64,000 nt of DNA, taken from assembly GCA_025055285.1 (NCBI GenBank), contig JANWXM010000005.1, positions 1-64,000 of the forward strand, given 5' to 3'. The notes below the pieces were generated by a model. That model had not been told where the DNA came from. It saw only the letters and a program-made list of their open reading frames with translations, and ran no database searches. This document shows positions 9,454-17,773 of the stretch, piece by piece (positions within the stretch are counted from its first letter, which is position 1; the number at the start of each line of letters is the position of its first letter). The translations under genes were made by a program, and so were the position numbers. The stretch is from Saprospiraceae bacterium. GTDB taxonomy: Bacteria; Bacteroidota; Bacteroidia; Chitinophagales; Saprospiraceae.

Positions 9454-9897
9454 ATGAAACTGAATTGGGGTATAGGTATTGCATTGTTCTACAGCGCCTT
9501 TGTAGTAACCATGCTTATCGTGGTTTTTCGATCGCGCGCCCATGACCCGGTAATGGTTAGTAAAAACTACTACGAACTTGATCTGAACTACCAAGCGCAT
9601 TTGGAAAAAAAGCAACACGCCGCTGCGCTAGGCACGCCGTTGGTAGCGCGTTATGACGTTGGGAAAGGCGCCTTTCTCTTACTTTTCCCTCAGAAAGCAG
9701 GCAAACCTACCGGAAAGGTGAAGTGTTTTCGCGCCGCTACTACGCGCGATGACCGGTGGTTCGACATCCAAACGGATGAACAAGGTATTATGGAAATTCC
9801 AGCCGCTGACTTTGTTCCAGGGCGGTGGCATTTAGAGGCCGATTGGCAAGGCGCGGACGGTACATCTTATTTCCACGAACTTGTCGTAGTGCGATGA
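9454..9897 (+). CDS. ccoH: FixH/CcoH family cbb3 oxidase assembly protein
   Basis: This 147-residue protein has one N-terminal helix (GIGIALFYSAFVVTMLIVVF). The FixH signature follows: DPVMVSKNYYELDLNYQAHLEK, then a small beta-rich domain ending in GRWHLEADWQG and YFHELVVVR. FixH/CcoH binds the oxidase and is needed for its stable assembly. Its stop codon overlaps the next ATG (ATGA at 9894-9897), indicating translational coupling to the SafE-like gene. Confidence 0.92.
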   Translation: MKLNWGIGIALFYSAFVVTMLIVVFRSRAHDPVMVSKNYYELDLNYQAHLEKKQHAAALGTPLVARYDVGKGAFLLLFPQKAGKPTGKVKCFRAATTRDDRWFDIQTDEQGIMEIPAADFVPGRWHLEADWQGADGTSYFHELVVVR

Positions 9898-10580
9898 ATA
9901 CGTGGATGGGCGCGGCTTTTGTGTTAGGGCTGGCTGGCAGTGTGCATTGCGCGGGCATGTGCAGCCCTCTGATGTTCGCCCTTCCGATTGAAAGAAGGCG
10001 ATGGACGGCAGCGGCCGCCTATCAAGGCGGGCGGATAGCTGTTTACACTCTTCTCGGTTTGTTCTTCGGATTGGTGGGAAAAAGCATGAGCATCGGAATT
10101 TTTCAACAGGGAGTAGCAATAGCAGGAGGCGTGATGCTCGTGGTGGGGGCTCTTTTTCCAATTGCAATAGAGCGCAAGGCTGTAAACTTACCTTTCGTTA
10201 AACAGCTTACCGATTGGATTCGGAAAAAAATAGGGATTCTACTTCGATGCCGCTCGATGTGGGCGACTTTTGGAGTAGGAGCGCTCAATGGTTTGTTGCC
10301 TTGTGGTTTGGTGTATGCTGCTCTAGCTGGAGCAATCAGCACGGCAGAAGGTGTTCAAGGCGCTGCATTTATGGCTGCCTTTGGCTTCGGTACTGCGCCC
10401 CTGCTTTTCTTTCTCATGGGTAGTCGCAGCGTTCTCTCGATTGCGTGGAGACGTCGTCTGCGTCATCTTCAGCCTATCGTATTGGCTATAGTAGGCCTCT
10501 GGCTTATTTGGCGAGGATTACATGCAGATTTTTCCCTCTTTGAGTCTGCTGTTCCAAAAGCGCGATTGGAGTGCCATTGA
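9894..10580 (+). CDS. Sulfite exporter TauE/SafE-like (CcoI-associated, UreH-type) membrane protein
   Basis: The ATG at 9894 overlaps the ccoH stop, giving 228 residues; the frame is open further upstream but inside ccoH. The protein has about six hydrophobic helices. The first contains GSVHCAGMC, a His/Cys cluster typical of this family and a plausible metal site, and a second half-repeat contains LNGLLPCGLVYAALAGA. Members are routinely the last gene of cbb3 clusters in Bacteroidetes and are annotated as sulfite exporter TauE/SafE family. A role in copper or redox handling for the oxidase is inferred from context only. Confidence 0.88.
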   Translation: MNTWMGAAFVLGLAGSVHCAGMCSPLMFALPIERRRWTAAAAYQGGRIAVYTLLGLFFGLVGKSMSIGIFQQGVAIAGGVMLVVGALFPIAIERKAVNLPFVKQLTDWIRKKIGILLRCRSMWATFGVGALNGLLPCGLVYAALAGAISTAEGVQGAAFMAAFGFGTAPLLFFLMGSRSVLSIAWRRRLRHLQPIVLAIVGLWLIWRGLHADFSLFESAVPKARLECH

Positions 10581-10607
10581 GAACGCTGAGGCGGGCGGCT
10601 GCTCACT

Positions 10608-10636
10608 CAAATGCCCTGGATAGGAGAAGGCATTTG
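10608..10636. terminator. Weak hairpin in the convergent gap after the cbb3 cluster
   Basis: The perfect 8-bp inverted repeat caaatgcc / ggcatttg has a 13-nt loop and lies between the convergent SafE-like and ABC exporter genes. There is no T-run after it, so it may be a weak bidirectional terminator or chance. Confidence 0.3.
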
Positions 10637-10680
10637 TTCGGTAATTCAATGACTTTGATTTAATTAGACGGCCATGTCAA

Positions 10681-12486
10681 TTAGCCCATTCGGGAAGCGG
10701 TCATTTGCTGTTCGAAGAGTTCTGCGTAGTAGCCGCCGCGAGCAAGAAGCTCGTCGTGAGTGCCCTGTTCAGCGATCCGGCCATTTTCGAGTACGAAGAT
10801 TTGGTCAAACGCGAGCATGCCGTAGATCCGATGTGTAATGACGATTGCCGTTTTGTCTGCTAACGTGTAATTGAGGTGTTCGAGAATACGGCTTTCCGTA
10901 TGGGTATCTACGGCAGATAAGCAGTCGTCAAGCAAGAAGATTTCCGGTTGTTTGGCGAAAGCTCGAGCAATACTAATGCGTTGCTTCTGCCCTCCAGAGA
11001 GCGTAACGCCGCGTTCGCCCACTAAGGTGTCATAGCCGCTGGGTAGAGCGATTATGTCGTGATGTACGGCGGCATTTTGCGCATACATTTCAGCTTCTCG
11101 ACGGCTGAGGCCAGGCCGGCCTAAGGCAATATTGCCCAGTACCGTGTCGGAAAAGAGAAAGACATCTTGCGGCACGTATCCGATACGGCGGCGAAGTTCA
11201 GTAAGAGGATATTCGCGTAGATCTATACCATCGAGTAAAATGCGCCCTTCGGTGGGGTCATACATGCGCACCAGAAGGTCGGCAATGGTGGTTTTACCAG
11301 CGCCAGTTCGTCCTATTATGGCTACTTTTTGACCAGGCTTCACTTCGAAGTGCAGTCCGTTGAGAACGCGGATACCAGAATCCGGATAAACGAAGCCGAC
11401 GTGGTCGAAGAGAATATGGCCGCGCTTCGCCCGTGAAGAACCGTTGAGAGCAGAACTCGCCGTAGCGGGATCTTTGACTGCAGGTTCTGTCTGCAACATT
11501 TCATTAATGCGTTTCTGTGAGGCTGCAGCTTGTTGAGTTAAGGAGGCAATCCAGCCAATAGCAGTTACTGGCCAAGTAAGCATGTTGATGTAAATGACGA
11601 ACTCAGCAATATTACCTGCTGTGATAGTTCCTTGCGTCACGTATAAGCCACCCACGTACACGGTCAGAATAGTACTGGCCCCAATCATAAGCACCATGAG
11701 GGGGTAAAAGAAGGCGTCTACGCGCGTCAAAGCCAGGTTCTTTTGGCGATAAGTTTCGCATTCCTGGGCAAAAAATTCTTCCATCTCCTTTTCGCGCGCA
11801 TAACCTCTAACTACGCGAATGCCACTGTATATCTCTTGAGCGATGCTTGTCAGTTCGCCCAATTTTTGTTGAATTTGGTCGCTGCGCCGGTTTATAATGC
11901 TACTTACCCAGTAAATAGACAAGCTTAGGAAGGGCAAGGGCAACAAAGACCACAAGGTAAGCGGCACACTCACGCGCAGCATGGAAGAGATAGTAAAGAT
12001 AAATAAGAAGGTCAAATCTAGTCCATACAGGATAGCAGGCCCTAGAAACATGCGCACCTTAGAGACATCCTCTGAAATTCGCGACATGAGGTCACCCGTA
12101 TTGTGGCGGCGAAAAAAACCCACGTCCAACTTTAAATAATGCGCAAACAGCTCTTTGCGCAGGTCGTATTCTATGAGTCGGCTAACAACGATGATGGTTT
12201 GACGCATGAAGAACATGAAGAGCCCCATCAGGGCTGCTAGGCCTATGACGGTCAAACCAAAGTGCGCTATTTGGCTGCTCATCTCGTCGAAGGCCTCGGG
12301 GTGCGCTGCGATACCTCCAGTTTCTTGATAATACCGCACACGCTCAACCACACTATCTAACGCATTGCGAATGGTTTGTGGCTGTAAGACGCGAAATACG
12401 TTAGCCAGTCCAACAAAGAGCACTCCCAACAGCAGGCGCCCGCGGTATTTCCAAAGGTATTTTTTTAGATGGAGCAGTTCTTTCAT
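10681..12486 (-). CDS. ABC transporter, fused permease and ATPase (MsbA/multidrug exporter type)
   Basis: I use the ATG at 12486 (MKELLHLKKYLWKYRGRLLLG), giving 601 residues. A longer frame exists but would overlap the end of mfd. The N-terminal half is a six-helix exporter domain (with GVLFVGLANVF near the start, IGWIASLTQQAAASQKRINEML at its end). The ATPase half has Walker A GRTGAGKTT, signature LSGGQKQRIS, Walker B IFLLDDCLSAVD and H-loop IVITHRI. Such half-transporters dimerise and export lipids, drugs or peptides; the substrate here is unknown. It begins 2 bp after the mfd stop, so the two are likely co-transcribed. Confidence 0.92.
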   Translation of the reverse strand: MKELLHLKKYLWKYRGRLLLGVLFVGLANVFRVLQPQTIRNALDSVVERVRYYQETGGIAAHPEAFDEMSSQIAHFGLTVIGLAALMGLFMFFMRQTIIVVSRLIEYDLRKELFAHYLKLDVGFFRRHNTGDLMSRISEDVSKVRMFLGPAILYGLDLTFLFIFTISSMLRVSVPLTLWSLLPLPFLSLSIYWVSSIINRRSDQIQQKLGELTSIAQEIYSGIRVVRGYAREKEMEEFFAQECETYRQKNLALTRVDAFFYPLMVLMIGASTILTVYVGGLYVTQGTITAGNIAEFVIYINMLTWPVTAIGWIASLTQQAAASQKRINEMLQTEPAVKDPATASSALNGSSRAKRGHILFDHVGFVYPDSGIRVLNGLHFEVKPGQKVAIIGRTGAGKTTIADLLVRMYDPTEGRILLDGIDLREYPLTELRRRIGYVPQDVFLFSDTVLGNIALGRPGLSRREAEMYAQNAAVHHDIIALPSGYDTLVGERGVTLSGGQKQRISIARAFAKQPEIFLLDDCLSAVDTHTESRILEHLNYTLADKTAIVITHRIYGMLAFDQIFVLENGRIAEQGTHDELLARGGYYAELFEQQMTASRMG

Positions 12487-12488
12487 GT

Positions 12489-14948
12489 TTAGGTAGGAAT
12501 GGATAAAGTAGCAGAACGTTCGGACGGTAGTGTGGCTCCACACGCTTGAGCCAGTTGCTCTAAGGTGCGCTTGGCTTGCTGAAGTGTACGTACATCTTCT
12601 TGAATGACAATTAACTCGCGAGTTGTTTGCTTCAACGATAGGCCCATAAAACGCCCTTTGTCGGCGATGAATTGAATCAAACGCTGAAATTGTTCTGTCT
12701 CGAAAAAGGGAGATTGAGGATTGCTAAGAAAATAGCAGCGCAGTTTATGTCCCTTTAAAGAAAGGCGCTCAAAGCCCAGCGATTTACACAACCATCGCAG
12801 GCGCAGGGCTTCAAAGAGCGCATGCACTTGCGGTGGCAGCGGGCCGAAGCGATCGCGCAGCATAAGAGCAAATGCCTCGATGCCCGCTTCGTTTTCAATA
12901 TCGTTCAATTGCGTATAGAGGCTCAAGCGTTCGTTCGTATTGGATACGTATTCATCCGGGATGAGCATTTCCACATCTGTCTCGATGGTCACATCGCGTA
13001 CAAAAGCTCCTTTTTGCGCTAGATCCTCCTTGAACAGGTCTTTAAAATCAGTCTCTTTGAGCTCTTGCACCGCTTCATCTAAGATTTTTTGATAGGTTTC
13101 ATATCCGATGTCGGCAATGAATCCAGACTGTTCTGCTCCAAGGAGGTTACCGGCTCCACGAATATCTAGGTCGCGCATTGCTACCTGAAAACCATCGCCC
13201 AATTCGCTGAACTCTTCTATAGTGCGCAAGCGTTTGCGTGTTTCGGGAGTTAGTGTACTCATCGGTGGTGAGAGAAGATAGCAAAAAGCTCGAACGTTGG
13301 AGCGACCCACACGACCGCGCAGCTGGTGTAAGTCACTGAGTCCGAACATATCAGCTCGGTTAATGATGATGGTGTTCGCATTGGGGATGTCCAAACCGGT
13401 CTCGATAATGTTCGTACAAACTAACACATCATATTTGCGCTCAATGAATTCGATAAGCACTTTTTCTAACTTTTCTGCCTCCATTTGCCCATGAGCTAGC
13501 GCAATGTCTAAATCAGGACAAAGCCGCTGAAGGAGGGCAGCGATTTGAGGGAGGTCTGAAACGCGATTGTGGACGAAGAATACCTGCCCGCCTCGATGGA
13601 TTTCATAGTAGATGGCATCTTGAATGAGTTTTTCATCGAAAACACGCACTTCTGTGTGAATTGGCTGGCGGTTTGGAGGTGGGGTGCGCAGGATACTCAT
13701 ATCACGCGCGGCCATTAGGCTAAACTGAAGTGTGCGTGGTATTGGCGTAGCAGTGAGCGTTAAAGTATGGACATTGACCTGTAGCGCACGCAGTTTTTCT
13801 TTTGCCGCCACGCCAAATTTCTGTTCTTCATCGATAATCAGCAGACCTAAGTCTTTGAATTTCACATCTTTACCCAACAAAGCATGAGTGCCGATGATAA
13901 TATCGATTTGACCCTTAGCCAGTTTTTCGAGGATTTCTCTTCTTTCCTTAGCGGTTCGAAAGCGATTAAGGTAATCCACCGTCACGGGGAAGTTTTGAAG
14001 GCGTTCGCTGAAAGTGCGCCAGTGTTGCAGCGCCAAAATTGTAGTAGGTACGAGCACAGCAGTCTGTTTACCGTCGGTGGCAGCCTTAAAAGCGGCGCGA
14101 ATGGCAATTTCTGTCTTTCCAAAGCCCACATCGCCACAGATGAGGCGATCCATCGGGTATGGTTTTTCCATGTCGGCCTTTACCTCCTGCGTGGCACGAT
14201 ACTGGTCAGGAGTATCTTCATAGATAAAACTCGCTTCCAACTCGTTTTGCAAATAACCGTCGGGCGGAAAAGCGTGCGCTGATGAAGCCCGGCGCTTAGC
14301 ATAAAGCCGAATGAGCTCAGCGGCCATATCTTTAATCTTTCGCTTGGTACGTGCTTTAAGCTGTTTCCAAGCGTCAGAACCTAATTTTGATAGCTGTGGA
14401 GCTTCCCCGTCTTTTCCGATGTATTTGGAGATCTTGTGTAACGAGTGAATGCTGACGTAAAGCAGGTCGTTGTTTTTGTAGACTAATCGCACGGCTTCTT
14501 GTACCTGACCTCCGATCTCGATTTTTTGCAGACCAGAGTATCGGCCTATGCCATAATCTACATGGGTAACGTAGTCGCCTGGCTGAAGTTCGCGCAACAG
14601 GCGTATGTTTAGCGCCTGCTCGCGGGTGAATCCTGTGCGTAACTTATAAGCGTGGAAACGCTGAAAAATCTGGTGATCGGTAAAGCATGCAATTTTGAGG
14701 GTGTCGTCCACAAAGCCAGCCGATAGCGCTTGTTCGATGGGATGCCAAGAAATACCAGCCTTGAGGTCTTTGAATATAGCCTGCAAGCGGCGCAATTGTT
14801 TTGGGTTATCAGAGCAGATGAAGAGCTCGTAACCCTTGCTCTGCCACTCGCGAAGGGCGCGAATGAGCAAGTCAAAATTTTTATTGAAACTCGGCTGTGG
14901 GTTTCCCGAAAAGTCAATCTGAACTACTGGAGTAAGCGATTGCGACAT
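12489..14948 (-). CDS. mfd: Transcription-repair coupling factor Mfd, lacking the UvrB-homology N-terminus
   Basis: From the ATG at 14948 the protein has 819 residues, against about 1,100-1,150 in the family. An in-frame TGA at 14991-14993 prevents a much longer start; a TTG at 14984 would add only 12 residues. Residues 15-105 correspond to domain D3 ([24 protein letters not shown]). About 121-190 is the RNA polymerase-interacting domain ([17 protein letters not shown]). The SF2 translocase follows ([34 protein letters not shown], motif [10 protein letters not shown]). The C-terminal D7 domain is intact ([13 protein letters not shown]). The D1a-D2-D1b module, which includes the UvrA-binding surface, is absent. 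Mfd removes stalled RNA polymerase and recruits UvrA. This version could still move polymerase but should not recruit repair in the standard way. Confidence 0.9.
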   Translation of the reverse strand: MSQSLTPVVQIDFSGNPQPSFNKNFDLLIRALREWQSKGYELFICSDNPKQLRRLQAIFKDLKAGISWHPIEQALSAGFVDDTLKIACFTDHQIFQRFHAYKLRTGFTREQALNIRLLRELQPGDYVTHVDYGIGRYSGLQKIEIGGQVQEAVRLVYKNNDLLYVSIHSLHKISKYIGKDGEAPQLSKLGSDAWKQLKARTKRKIKDMAAELIRLYAKRRASSAHAFPPDGYLQNELEASFIYEDTPDQYRATQEVKADMEKPYPMDRLICGDVGFGKTEIAIRAAFKAATDGKQTAVLVPTTILALQHWRTFSERLQNFPVTVDYLNRFRTAKERREILEKLAKGQIDIIIGTHALLGKDVKFKDLGLLIIDEEQKFGVAAKEKLRALQVNVHTLTLTATPIPRTLQFSLMAARDMSILRTPPPNRQPIHTEVRVFDEKLIQDAIYYEIHRGGQVFFVHNRVSDLPQIAALLQRLCPDLDIALAHGQMEAEKLEKVLIEFIERKYDVLVCTNIIETGLDIPNANTIIINRADMFGLSDLHQLRGRVGRSNVRAFCYLLSPPMSTLTPETRKRLRTIEEFSELGDGFQVAMRDLDIRGAGNLLGAEQSGFIADIGYETYQKILDEAVQELKETDFKDLFKEDLAQKGAFVRDVTIETDVEMLIPDEYVSNTNERLSLYTQLNDIENEAGIEAFALMLRDRFGPLPPQVHALFEALRLRWLCKSLGFERLSLKGHKLRCYFLSNPQSPFFETEQFQRLIQFIADKGRFMGLSLKQTTRELIVIQEDVRTLQQAKRTLEQLAQACGATLPSERSATLSIPT

Positions 14949-15657
14949 AAAGCAAACATCCGAAGAATGCCTGAATTTCAACAACGCAACTCAGCGAAAA
15001 GATTATCCAAAAAATGGCCTTTTCTTGTGAAGAGGAATAACAAAGGAGAGCTACTCGAACTATGGACTAAGTCAAACCTCTGGTTTGGCCCATGAATTAT
15101 TTTATAGCTTGGTTTTCCACAAAAAAGCAACGAGGCATGCGTTTCCCTCTGATTGGTTTTTGCGGAAAAAAACGCAAAAATCTACTGCCGCTGTGGTTAG
15201 TTCACCTGGAGTGCGCGAGCCTATCTCAGCGGAAAGATTGGCTTAAGTTTTTCAAGGAATTGATTACTTCAGGCGTGGGCCTTGGCTTTCGTACGCTAAT
15301 CCAAAGTGTTTCCATGGTTTGCGGTTGTGAAAGAGCAAGACAGCTGAAACCGTTTTTGCCGTAGAGCCCTAAGGCGTGTTGCTATGGCTAAAGTTGCGAG
15401 CAAAAAGAGTTTTCTAGAGGCTCTCGTTTCTCGTTGTCTAAATTTCTGCGCGCAAAAATGTGAAAATAGGCAGCTGATCCAATTGACTCAGTTGATGAAG
15501 AAGATGATCCGAAGGAAGAGAGCAAAAAAGTAGCGAAAGAATTTTTATTCAATGGGTTTTGAAGCGCAAAGCTTCGAAATTTTGTGTTATAAGGTTTATT
15601 TTTAAAAATTAAATTTTTCAAAGTTTCTCACCTAAAAAAAATAAGTTATCAAAAAAG
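14949..15657. other. 709-bp stretch without a recognisable gene upstream of truncated mfd
   Basis: It lies between the mfd start and the stop of the EamA gene, both on the minus strand. I read the minus strand across it and found frequent stops and no D1/D2 Mfd motifs. The part from about 15540 to 15655 is strongly A+T-rich. Short open frames on both strands (for example a Ser-rich 77-codon frame at 15388-15621, minus) show no signs of being genes. It is the place where the missing Mfd N-terminus (roughly 1 kb of coding) would be expected. Confidence 0.6.
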
Positions 15658-16590
15658 CTACGTGTTCTTAGCTTCAATAGCAAGGCGATGGCCGTAGTTG
15701 ACTAACCAAACACCTGCAACAGCAATGAGCATGCCGAGCGCCTCCAGGAGGCCTAAGCGCTCCTCTAGAAAGACCCAACCCAGAGCGATGGCCACGATTG
15801 GATTGATGTAAGTATAGAGCGACGAAACAGCTGCACTCAAATGTTGAAGAGTAAACATATATAAACTGAATGCCAGGGCCGAGCCCACTATCGTCAAGTA
15901 AGCCATGGACAACCAGCCCTCTCCCGTGTGAACGAGAGGATAACGTGGGTCGAAAAACACGCTTAAGACAAATCCACCCAATCCACCTGCTGTAACTTGC
16001 AACCCAGCATGAAGTGCAGGCGCAAAGCGCTCGTCATTCCACCGCTTGGCCATAACGGTGCCCAGAGACCAAGTAACACATGAACCCAGACACGCAGCAA
16101 TGCCCCACCGATAGGTTGGGTTTAGAAGATCTGTCCACCCCTGGTGGAACACCAGCCCTAAACCGCCAAAACCTAGCAGCACTCCTCCCATCATCATTGA
16201 ATTCACCCGCTCTGAGCCGCGCCAAACCAAATTAATAAGCACCACCACAACAGGCGTCAATGAACCAATAACTGCTGCCAAACCGGATGACACCTCTTGC
16301 ATCCCCCACGTTATCAGACCATTTCCTCCCGTAATGGTGCATAGTCCTGTCAAACATTGCCGCCGTAAATAGTGCCAGCGCTCCACAGAGGGAAGTTCCG
16401 CCAATAAGTTCATACGCCCCGTAACCCACGCCCAACCAAGCAACAGCAACCCGGCAGCTGTCTGTCGAATACCTACAAGCAGATACGGAGTAAAATCTCG
16501 CAAGGCAAACTTAATAGCAGTGTAGGTGGTGCCCCAGATGATGCATATGGCGGCTAGAGCTAAATAAGCTCGTATTGCAGTTCGTTTCAT
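15658..16590 (-). CDS. EamA/DMT-superfamily transporter (10-helix permease)
   Basis: The start is set at the ATG at 16590 (MKRTAIRAYLALAAICIIWG), giving 310 residues, normal for the family; upstream codons in the frame are not conserved-looking. It has two EamA repeats, each of about five helices: residues 10-150 with IIWGTTYTAIKFALRD and GNGLITWGMQEVSSGLAAVIGSL, and about 170-300 with AFSLYMFTLQHLSAAVSSLYTYINP and IVAIALGWVFLEERLG. Family members export metabolites or drugs across the inner membrane; the substrate cannot be told. It is a single gene on the minus strand. Confidence 0.9.
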   Translation of the reverse strand: MKRTAIRAYLALAAICIIWGTTYTAIKFALRDFTPYLLVGIRQTAAGLLLLGWAWVTGRMNLLAELPSVERWHYLRRQCLTGLCTITGGNGLITWGMQEVSSGLAAVIGSLTPVVVVLINLVWRGSERVNSMMMGGVLLGFGGLGLVFHQGWTDLLNPTYRWGIAACLGSCVTWSLGTVMAKRWNDERFAPALHAGLQVTAGGLGGFVLSVFFDPRYPLVHTGEGWLSMAYLTIVGSALAFSLYMFTLQHLSAAVSSLYTYINPIVAIALGWVFLEERLGLLEALGMLIAVAGVWLVNYGHRLAIEAKNT

Positions 16591-16907
16591 GAGCGCAAAA
16601 AATGGCGCGCAAAGAAAAAACAGCAGCTTGAAACAGGCTCTTTCTTCGCAAGAAGAGGCGAAGTTTCTCGAAGAAAGCCTGGTCAATAGAGATGACTTCA
16701 CGACAGCACGAGTGGCTTTGTAAGAGGTTATTAGCTTATCCGTTCGTAAAGAGTTCCTCACATCCCCCTAAGAGTCGCTTACCTTTGAGTCGCAATAGGA
16801 GAAGGAATATCCAGCAGCAGAGCTGTCCTTAAAAACTACTTCCCTCTAAGTAGGCGTTATACAAGTCGATTTTTACCTACTTTCCTAATTACCTTAATCA
16901 GCACGCT
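16591..16907. other. Divergent intergenic region, no gene seen
   Basis: 317 bp between the divergent EamA gene and the secreted SPOR-like gene. It contains a small inverted repeat, ctactt/aagtag, at about 16837-16855. Promoters for both genes should lie here, but I see no clean match to the TAnnTTTG word. Confidence 0.4.
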
Positions 16908-17621
16908 ATGAAACACGCGCTTGTTTTGTGCTCTATTCTCGGTTTTGTCAACGGAGTAAAGGCACAACCAGAAGTCAAATTACCCTACAAGCCTGCTCAC
17001 TCAGACCCTGCGCCAGCTCCTGTGGTGCACAATGCTCCGAGCAGTATGCTCTCCTCGAGCACACGCCTAGCCTCAGGAGCACCAACGACTGCCATGCCAT
17101 CAGAAGATGCTATGGCTCGCCGTGCGGCCGCTATTGCGAAAGTTAAGGCCAAACAAATACCTGCCAAAGAGCCAGCGTCTTCCCAGATGAGTGCCCGCTC
17201 GGTTGCTCCAGTTACTTATTCAACCTCAACTGTAGCGCCGCTAAAGCCTGATCTCGACCCAGATCCAACTACTACTGTCACTGTAAACGGCTTAAACGTG
17301 CAGCGCAATGTACGTCCTGGGCGTGGGCAAGTAGGCACCGAACTCTTTACTCCTGTGAGCGAATTGCATTTTGTGCAGTTTGCTGTCTATTGCAAAGATA
17401 CACCGGTAGATAAGGCACCGCCCATTGAAGGACTATACTTACTTTGGCATCCAGGCAGTACTTGCCCAGGAGGCGCTAAGGGCGCTAGTTACATTGTCAA
17501 AGGCTACAACTCAGCAGAAGAAGCAAAGGCTGCAGTGGCAACTTTCAAGGCGAAAGGTATTGAGTGCTGGTACAATCCAGCGCTCACAGGCGCGGAAGTA
17601 GAAATTATCGGTGTGCGATAG
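16908..17621 (+). CDS. Secreted protein with SPOR-like C-terminal domain
   Basis: This 237-residue protein has a signal peptide (MKHALVLCSILGFVNGVKAQ). A Pro/Ala/Ser-rich low-complexity linker covers about residues 21-125. A C-terminal segment from about 145 resembles a SPOR fold: FVQFAVYCKDTPVDK, YIVKGYNSAEEAKAAVATFK, then AKGIECWY, the usual pattern of a strand, a residue-spacing loop and a helix with KAKGI. SPOR domains bind denuded peptidoglycan, often at division sites. The cysteines in this copy and its insert GSTCPGGAKG are unusual. It stands alone, 150 bp before the GH31 gene. The secretion call is firm; SPOR is a fold-level guess. Confidence 0.6.
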   Translation: MKHALVLCSILGFVNGVKAQPEVKLPYKPAHSDPAPAPVVHNAPSSMLSSSTRLASGAPTTAMPSEDAMARRAAAIAKVKAKQIPAKEPASSQMSARSVAPVTYSTSTVAPLKPDLDPDPTTTVTVNGLNVQRNVRPGRGQVGTELFTPVSELHFVQFAVYCKDTPVDKAPPIEGLYLLWHPGSTCPGGAKGASYIVKGYNSAEEAKAAVATFKAKGIECWYNPALTGAEVEIIGVR

Positions 17622-17773
17622 TCCTCTTTCGCCTAAAGCTCGTAGCAGCGCAAGACATTCGCCCAACAGCGAAAGCGCTCCGCCTTTGAAGGGGTGTATC
17701 TTCACATACCTTGTAGAGCAAGATGCGTACTGTTATTGACCCAAATATCGTATGACCGAGCGACTTTTGCTGC

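Noticed and set aside
15388-15621. 77-codon minus-strand frame in the gap upstream of mfd
   Set aside because: Serine-rich, A+T-rich sequence with no domain, and no Mfd D1/D2 similarity.
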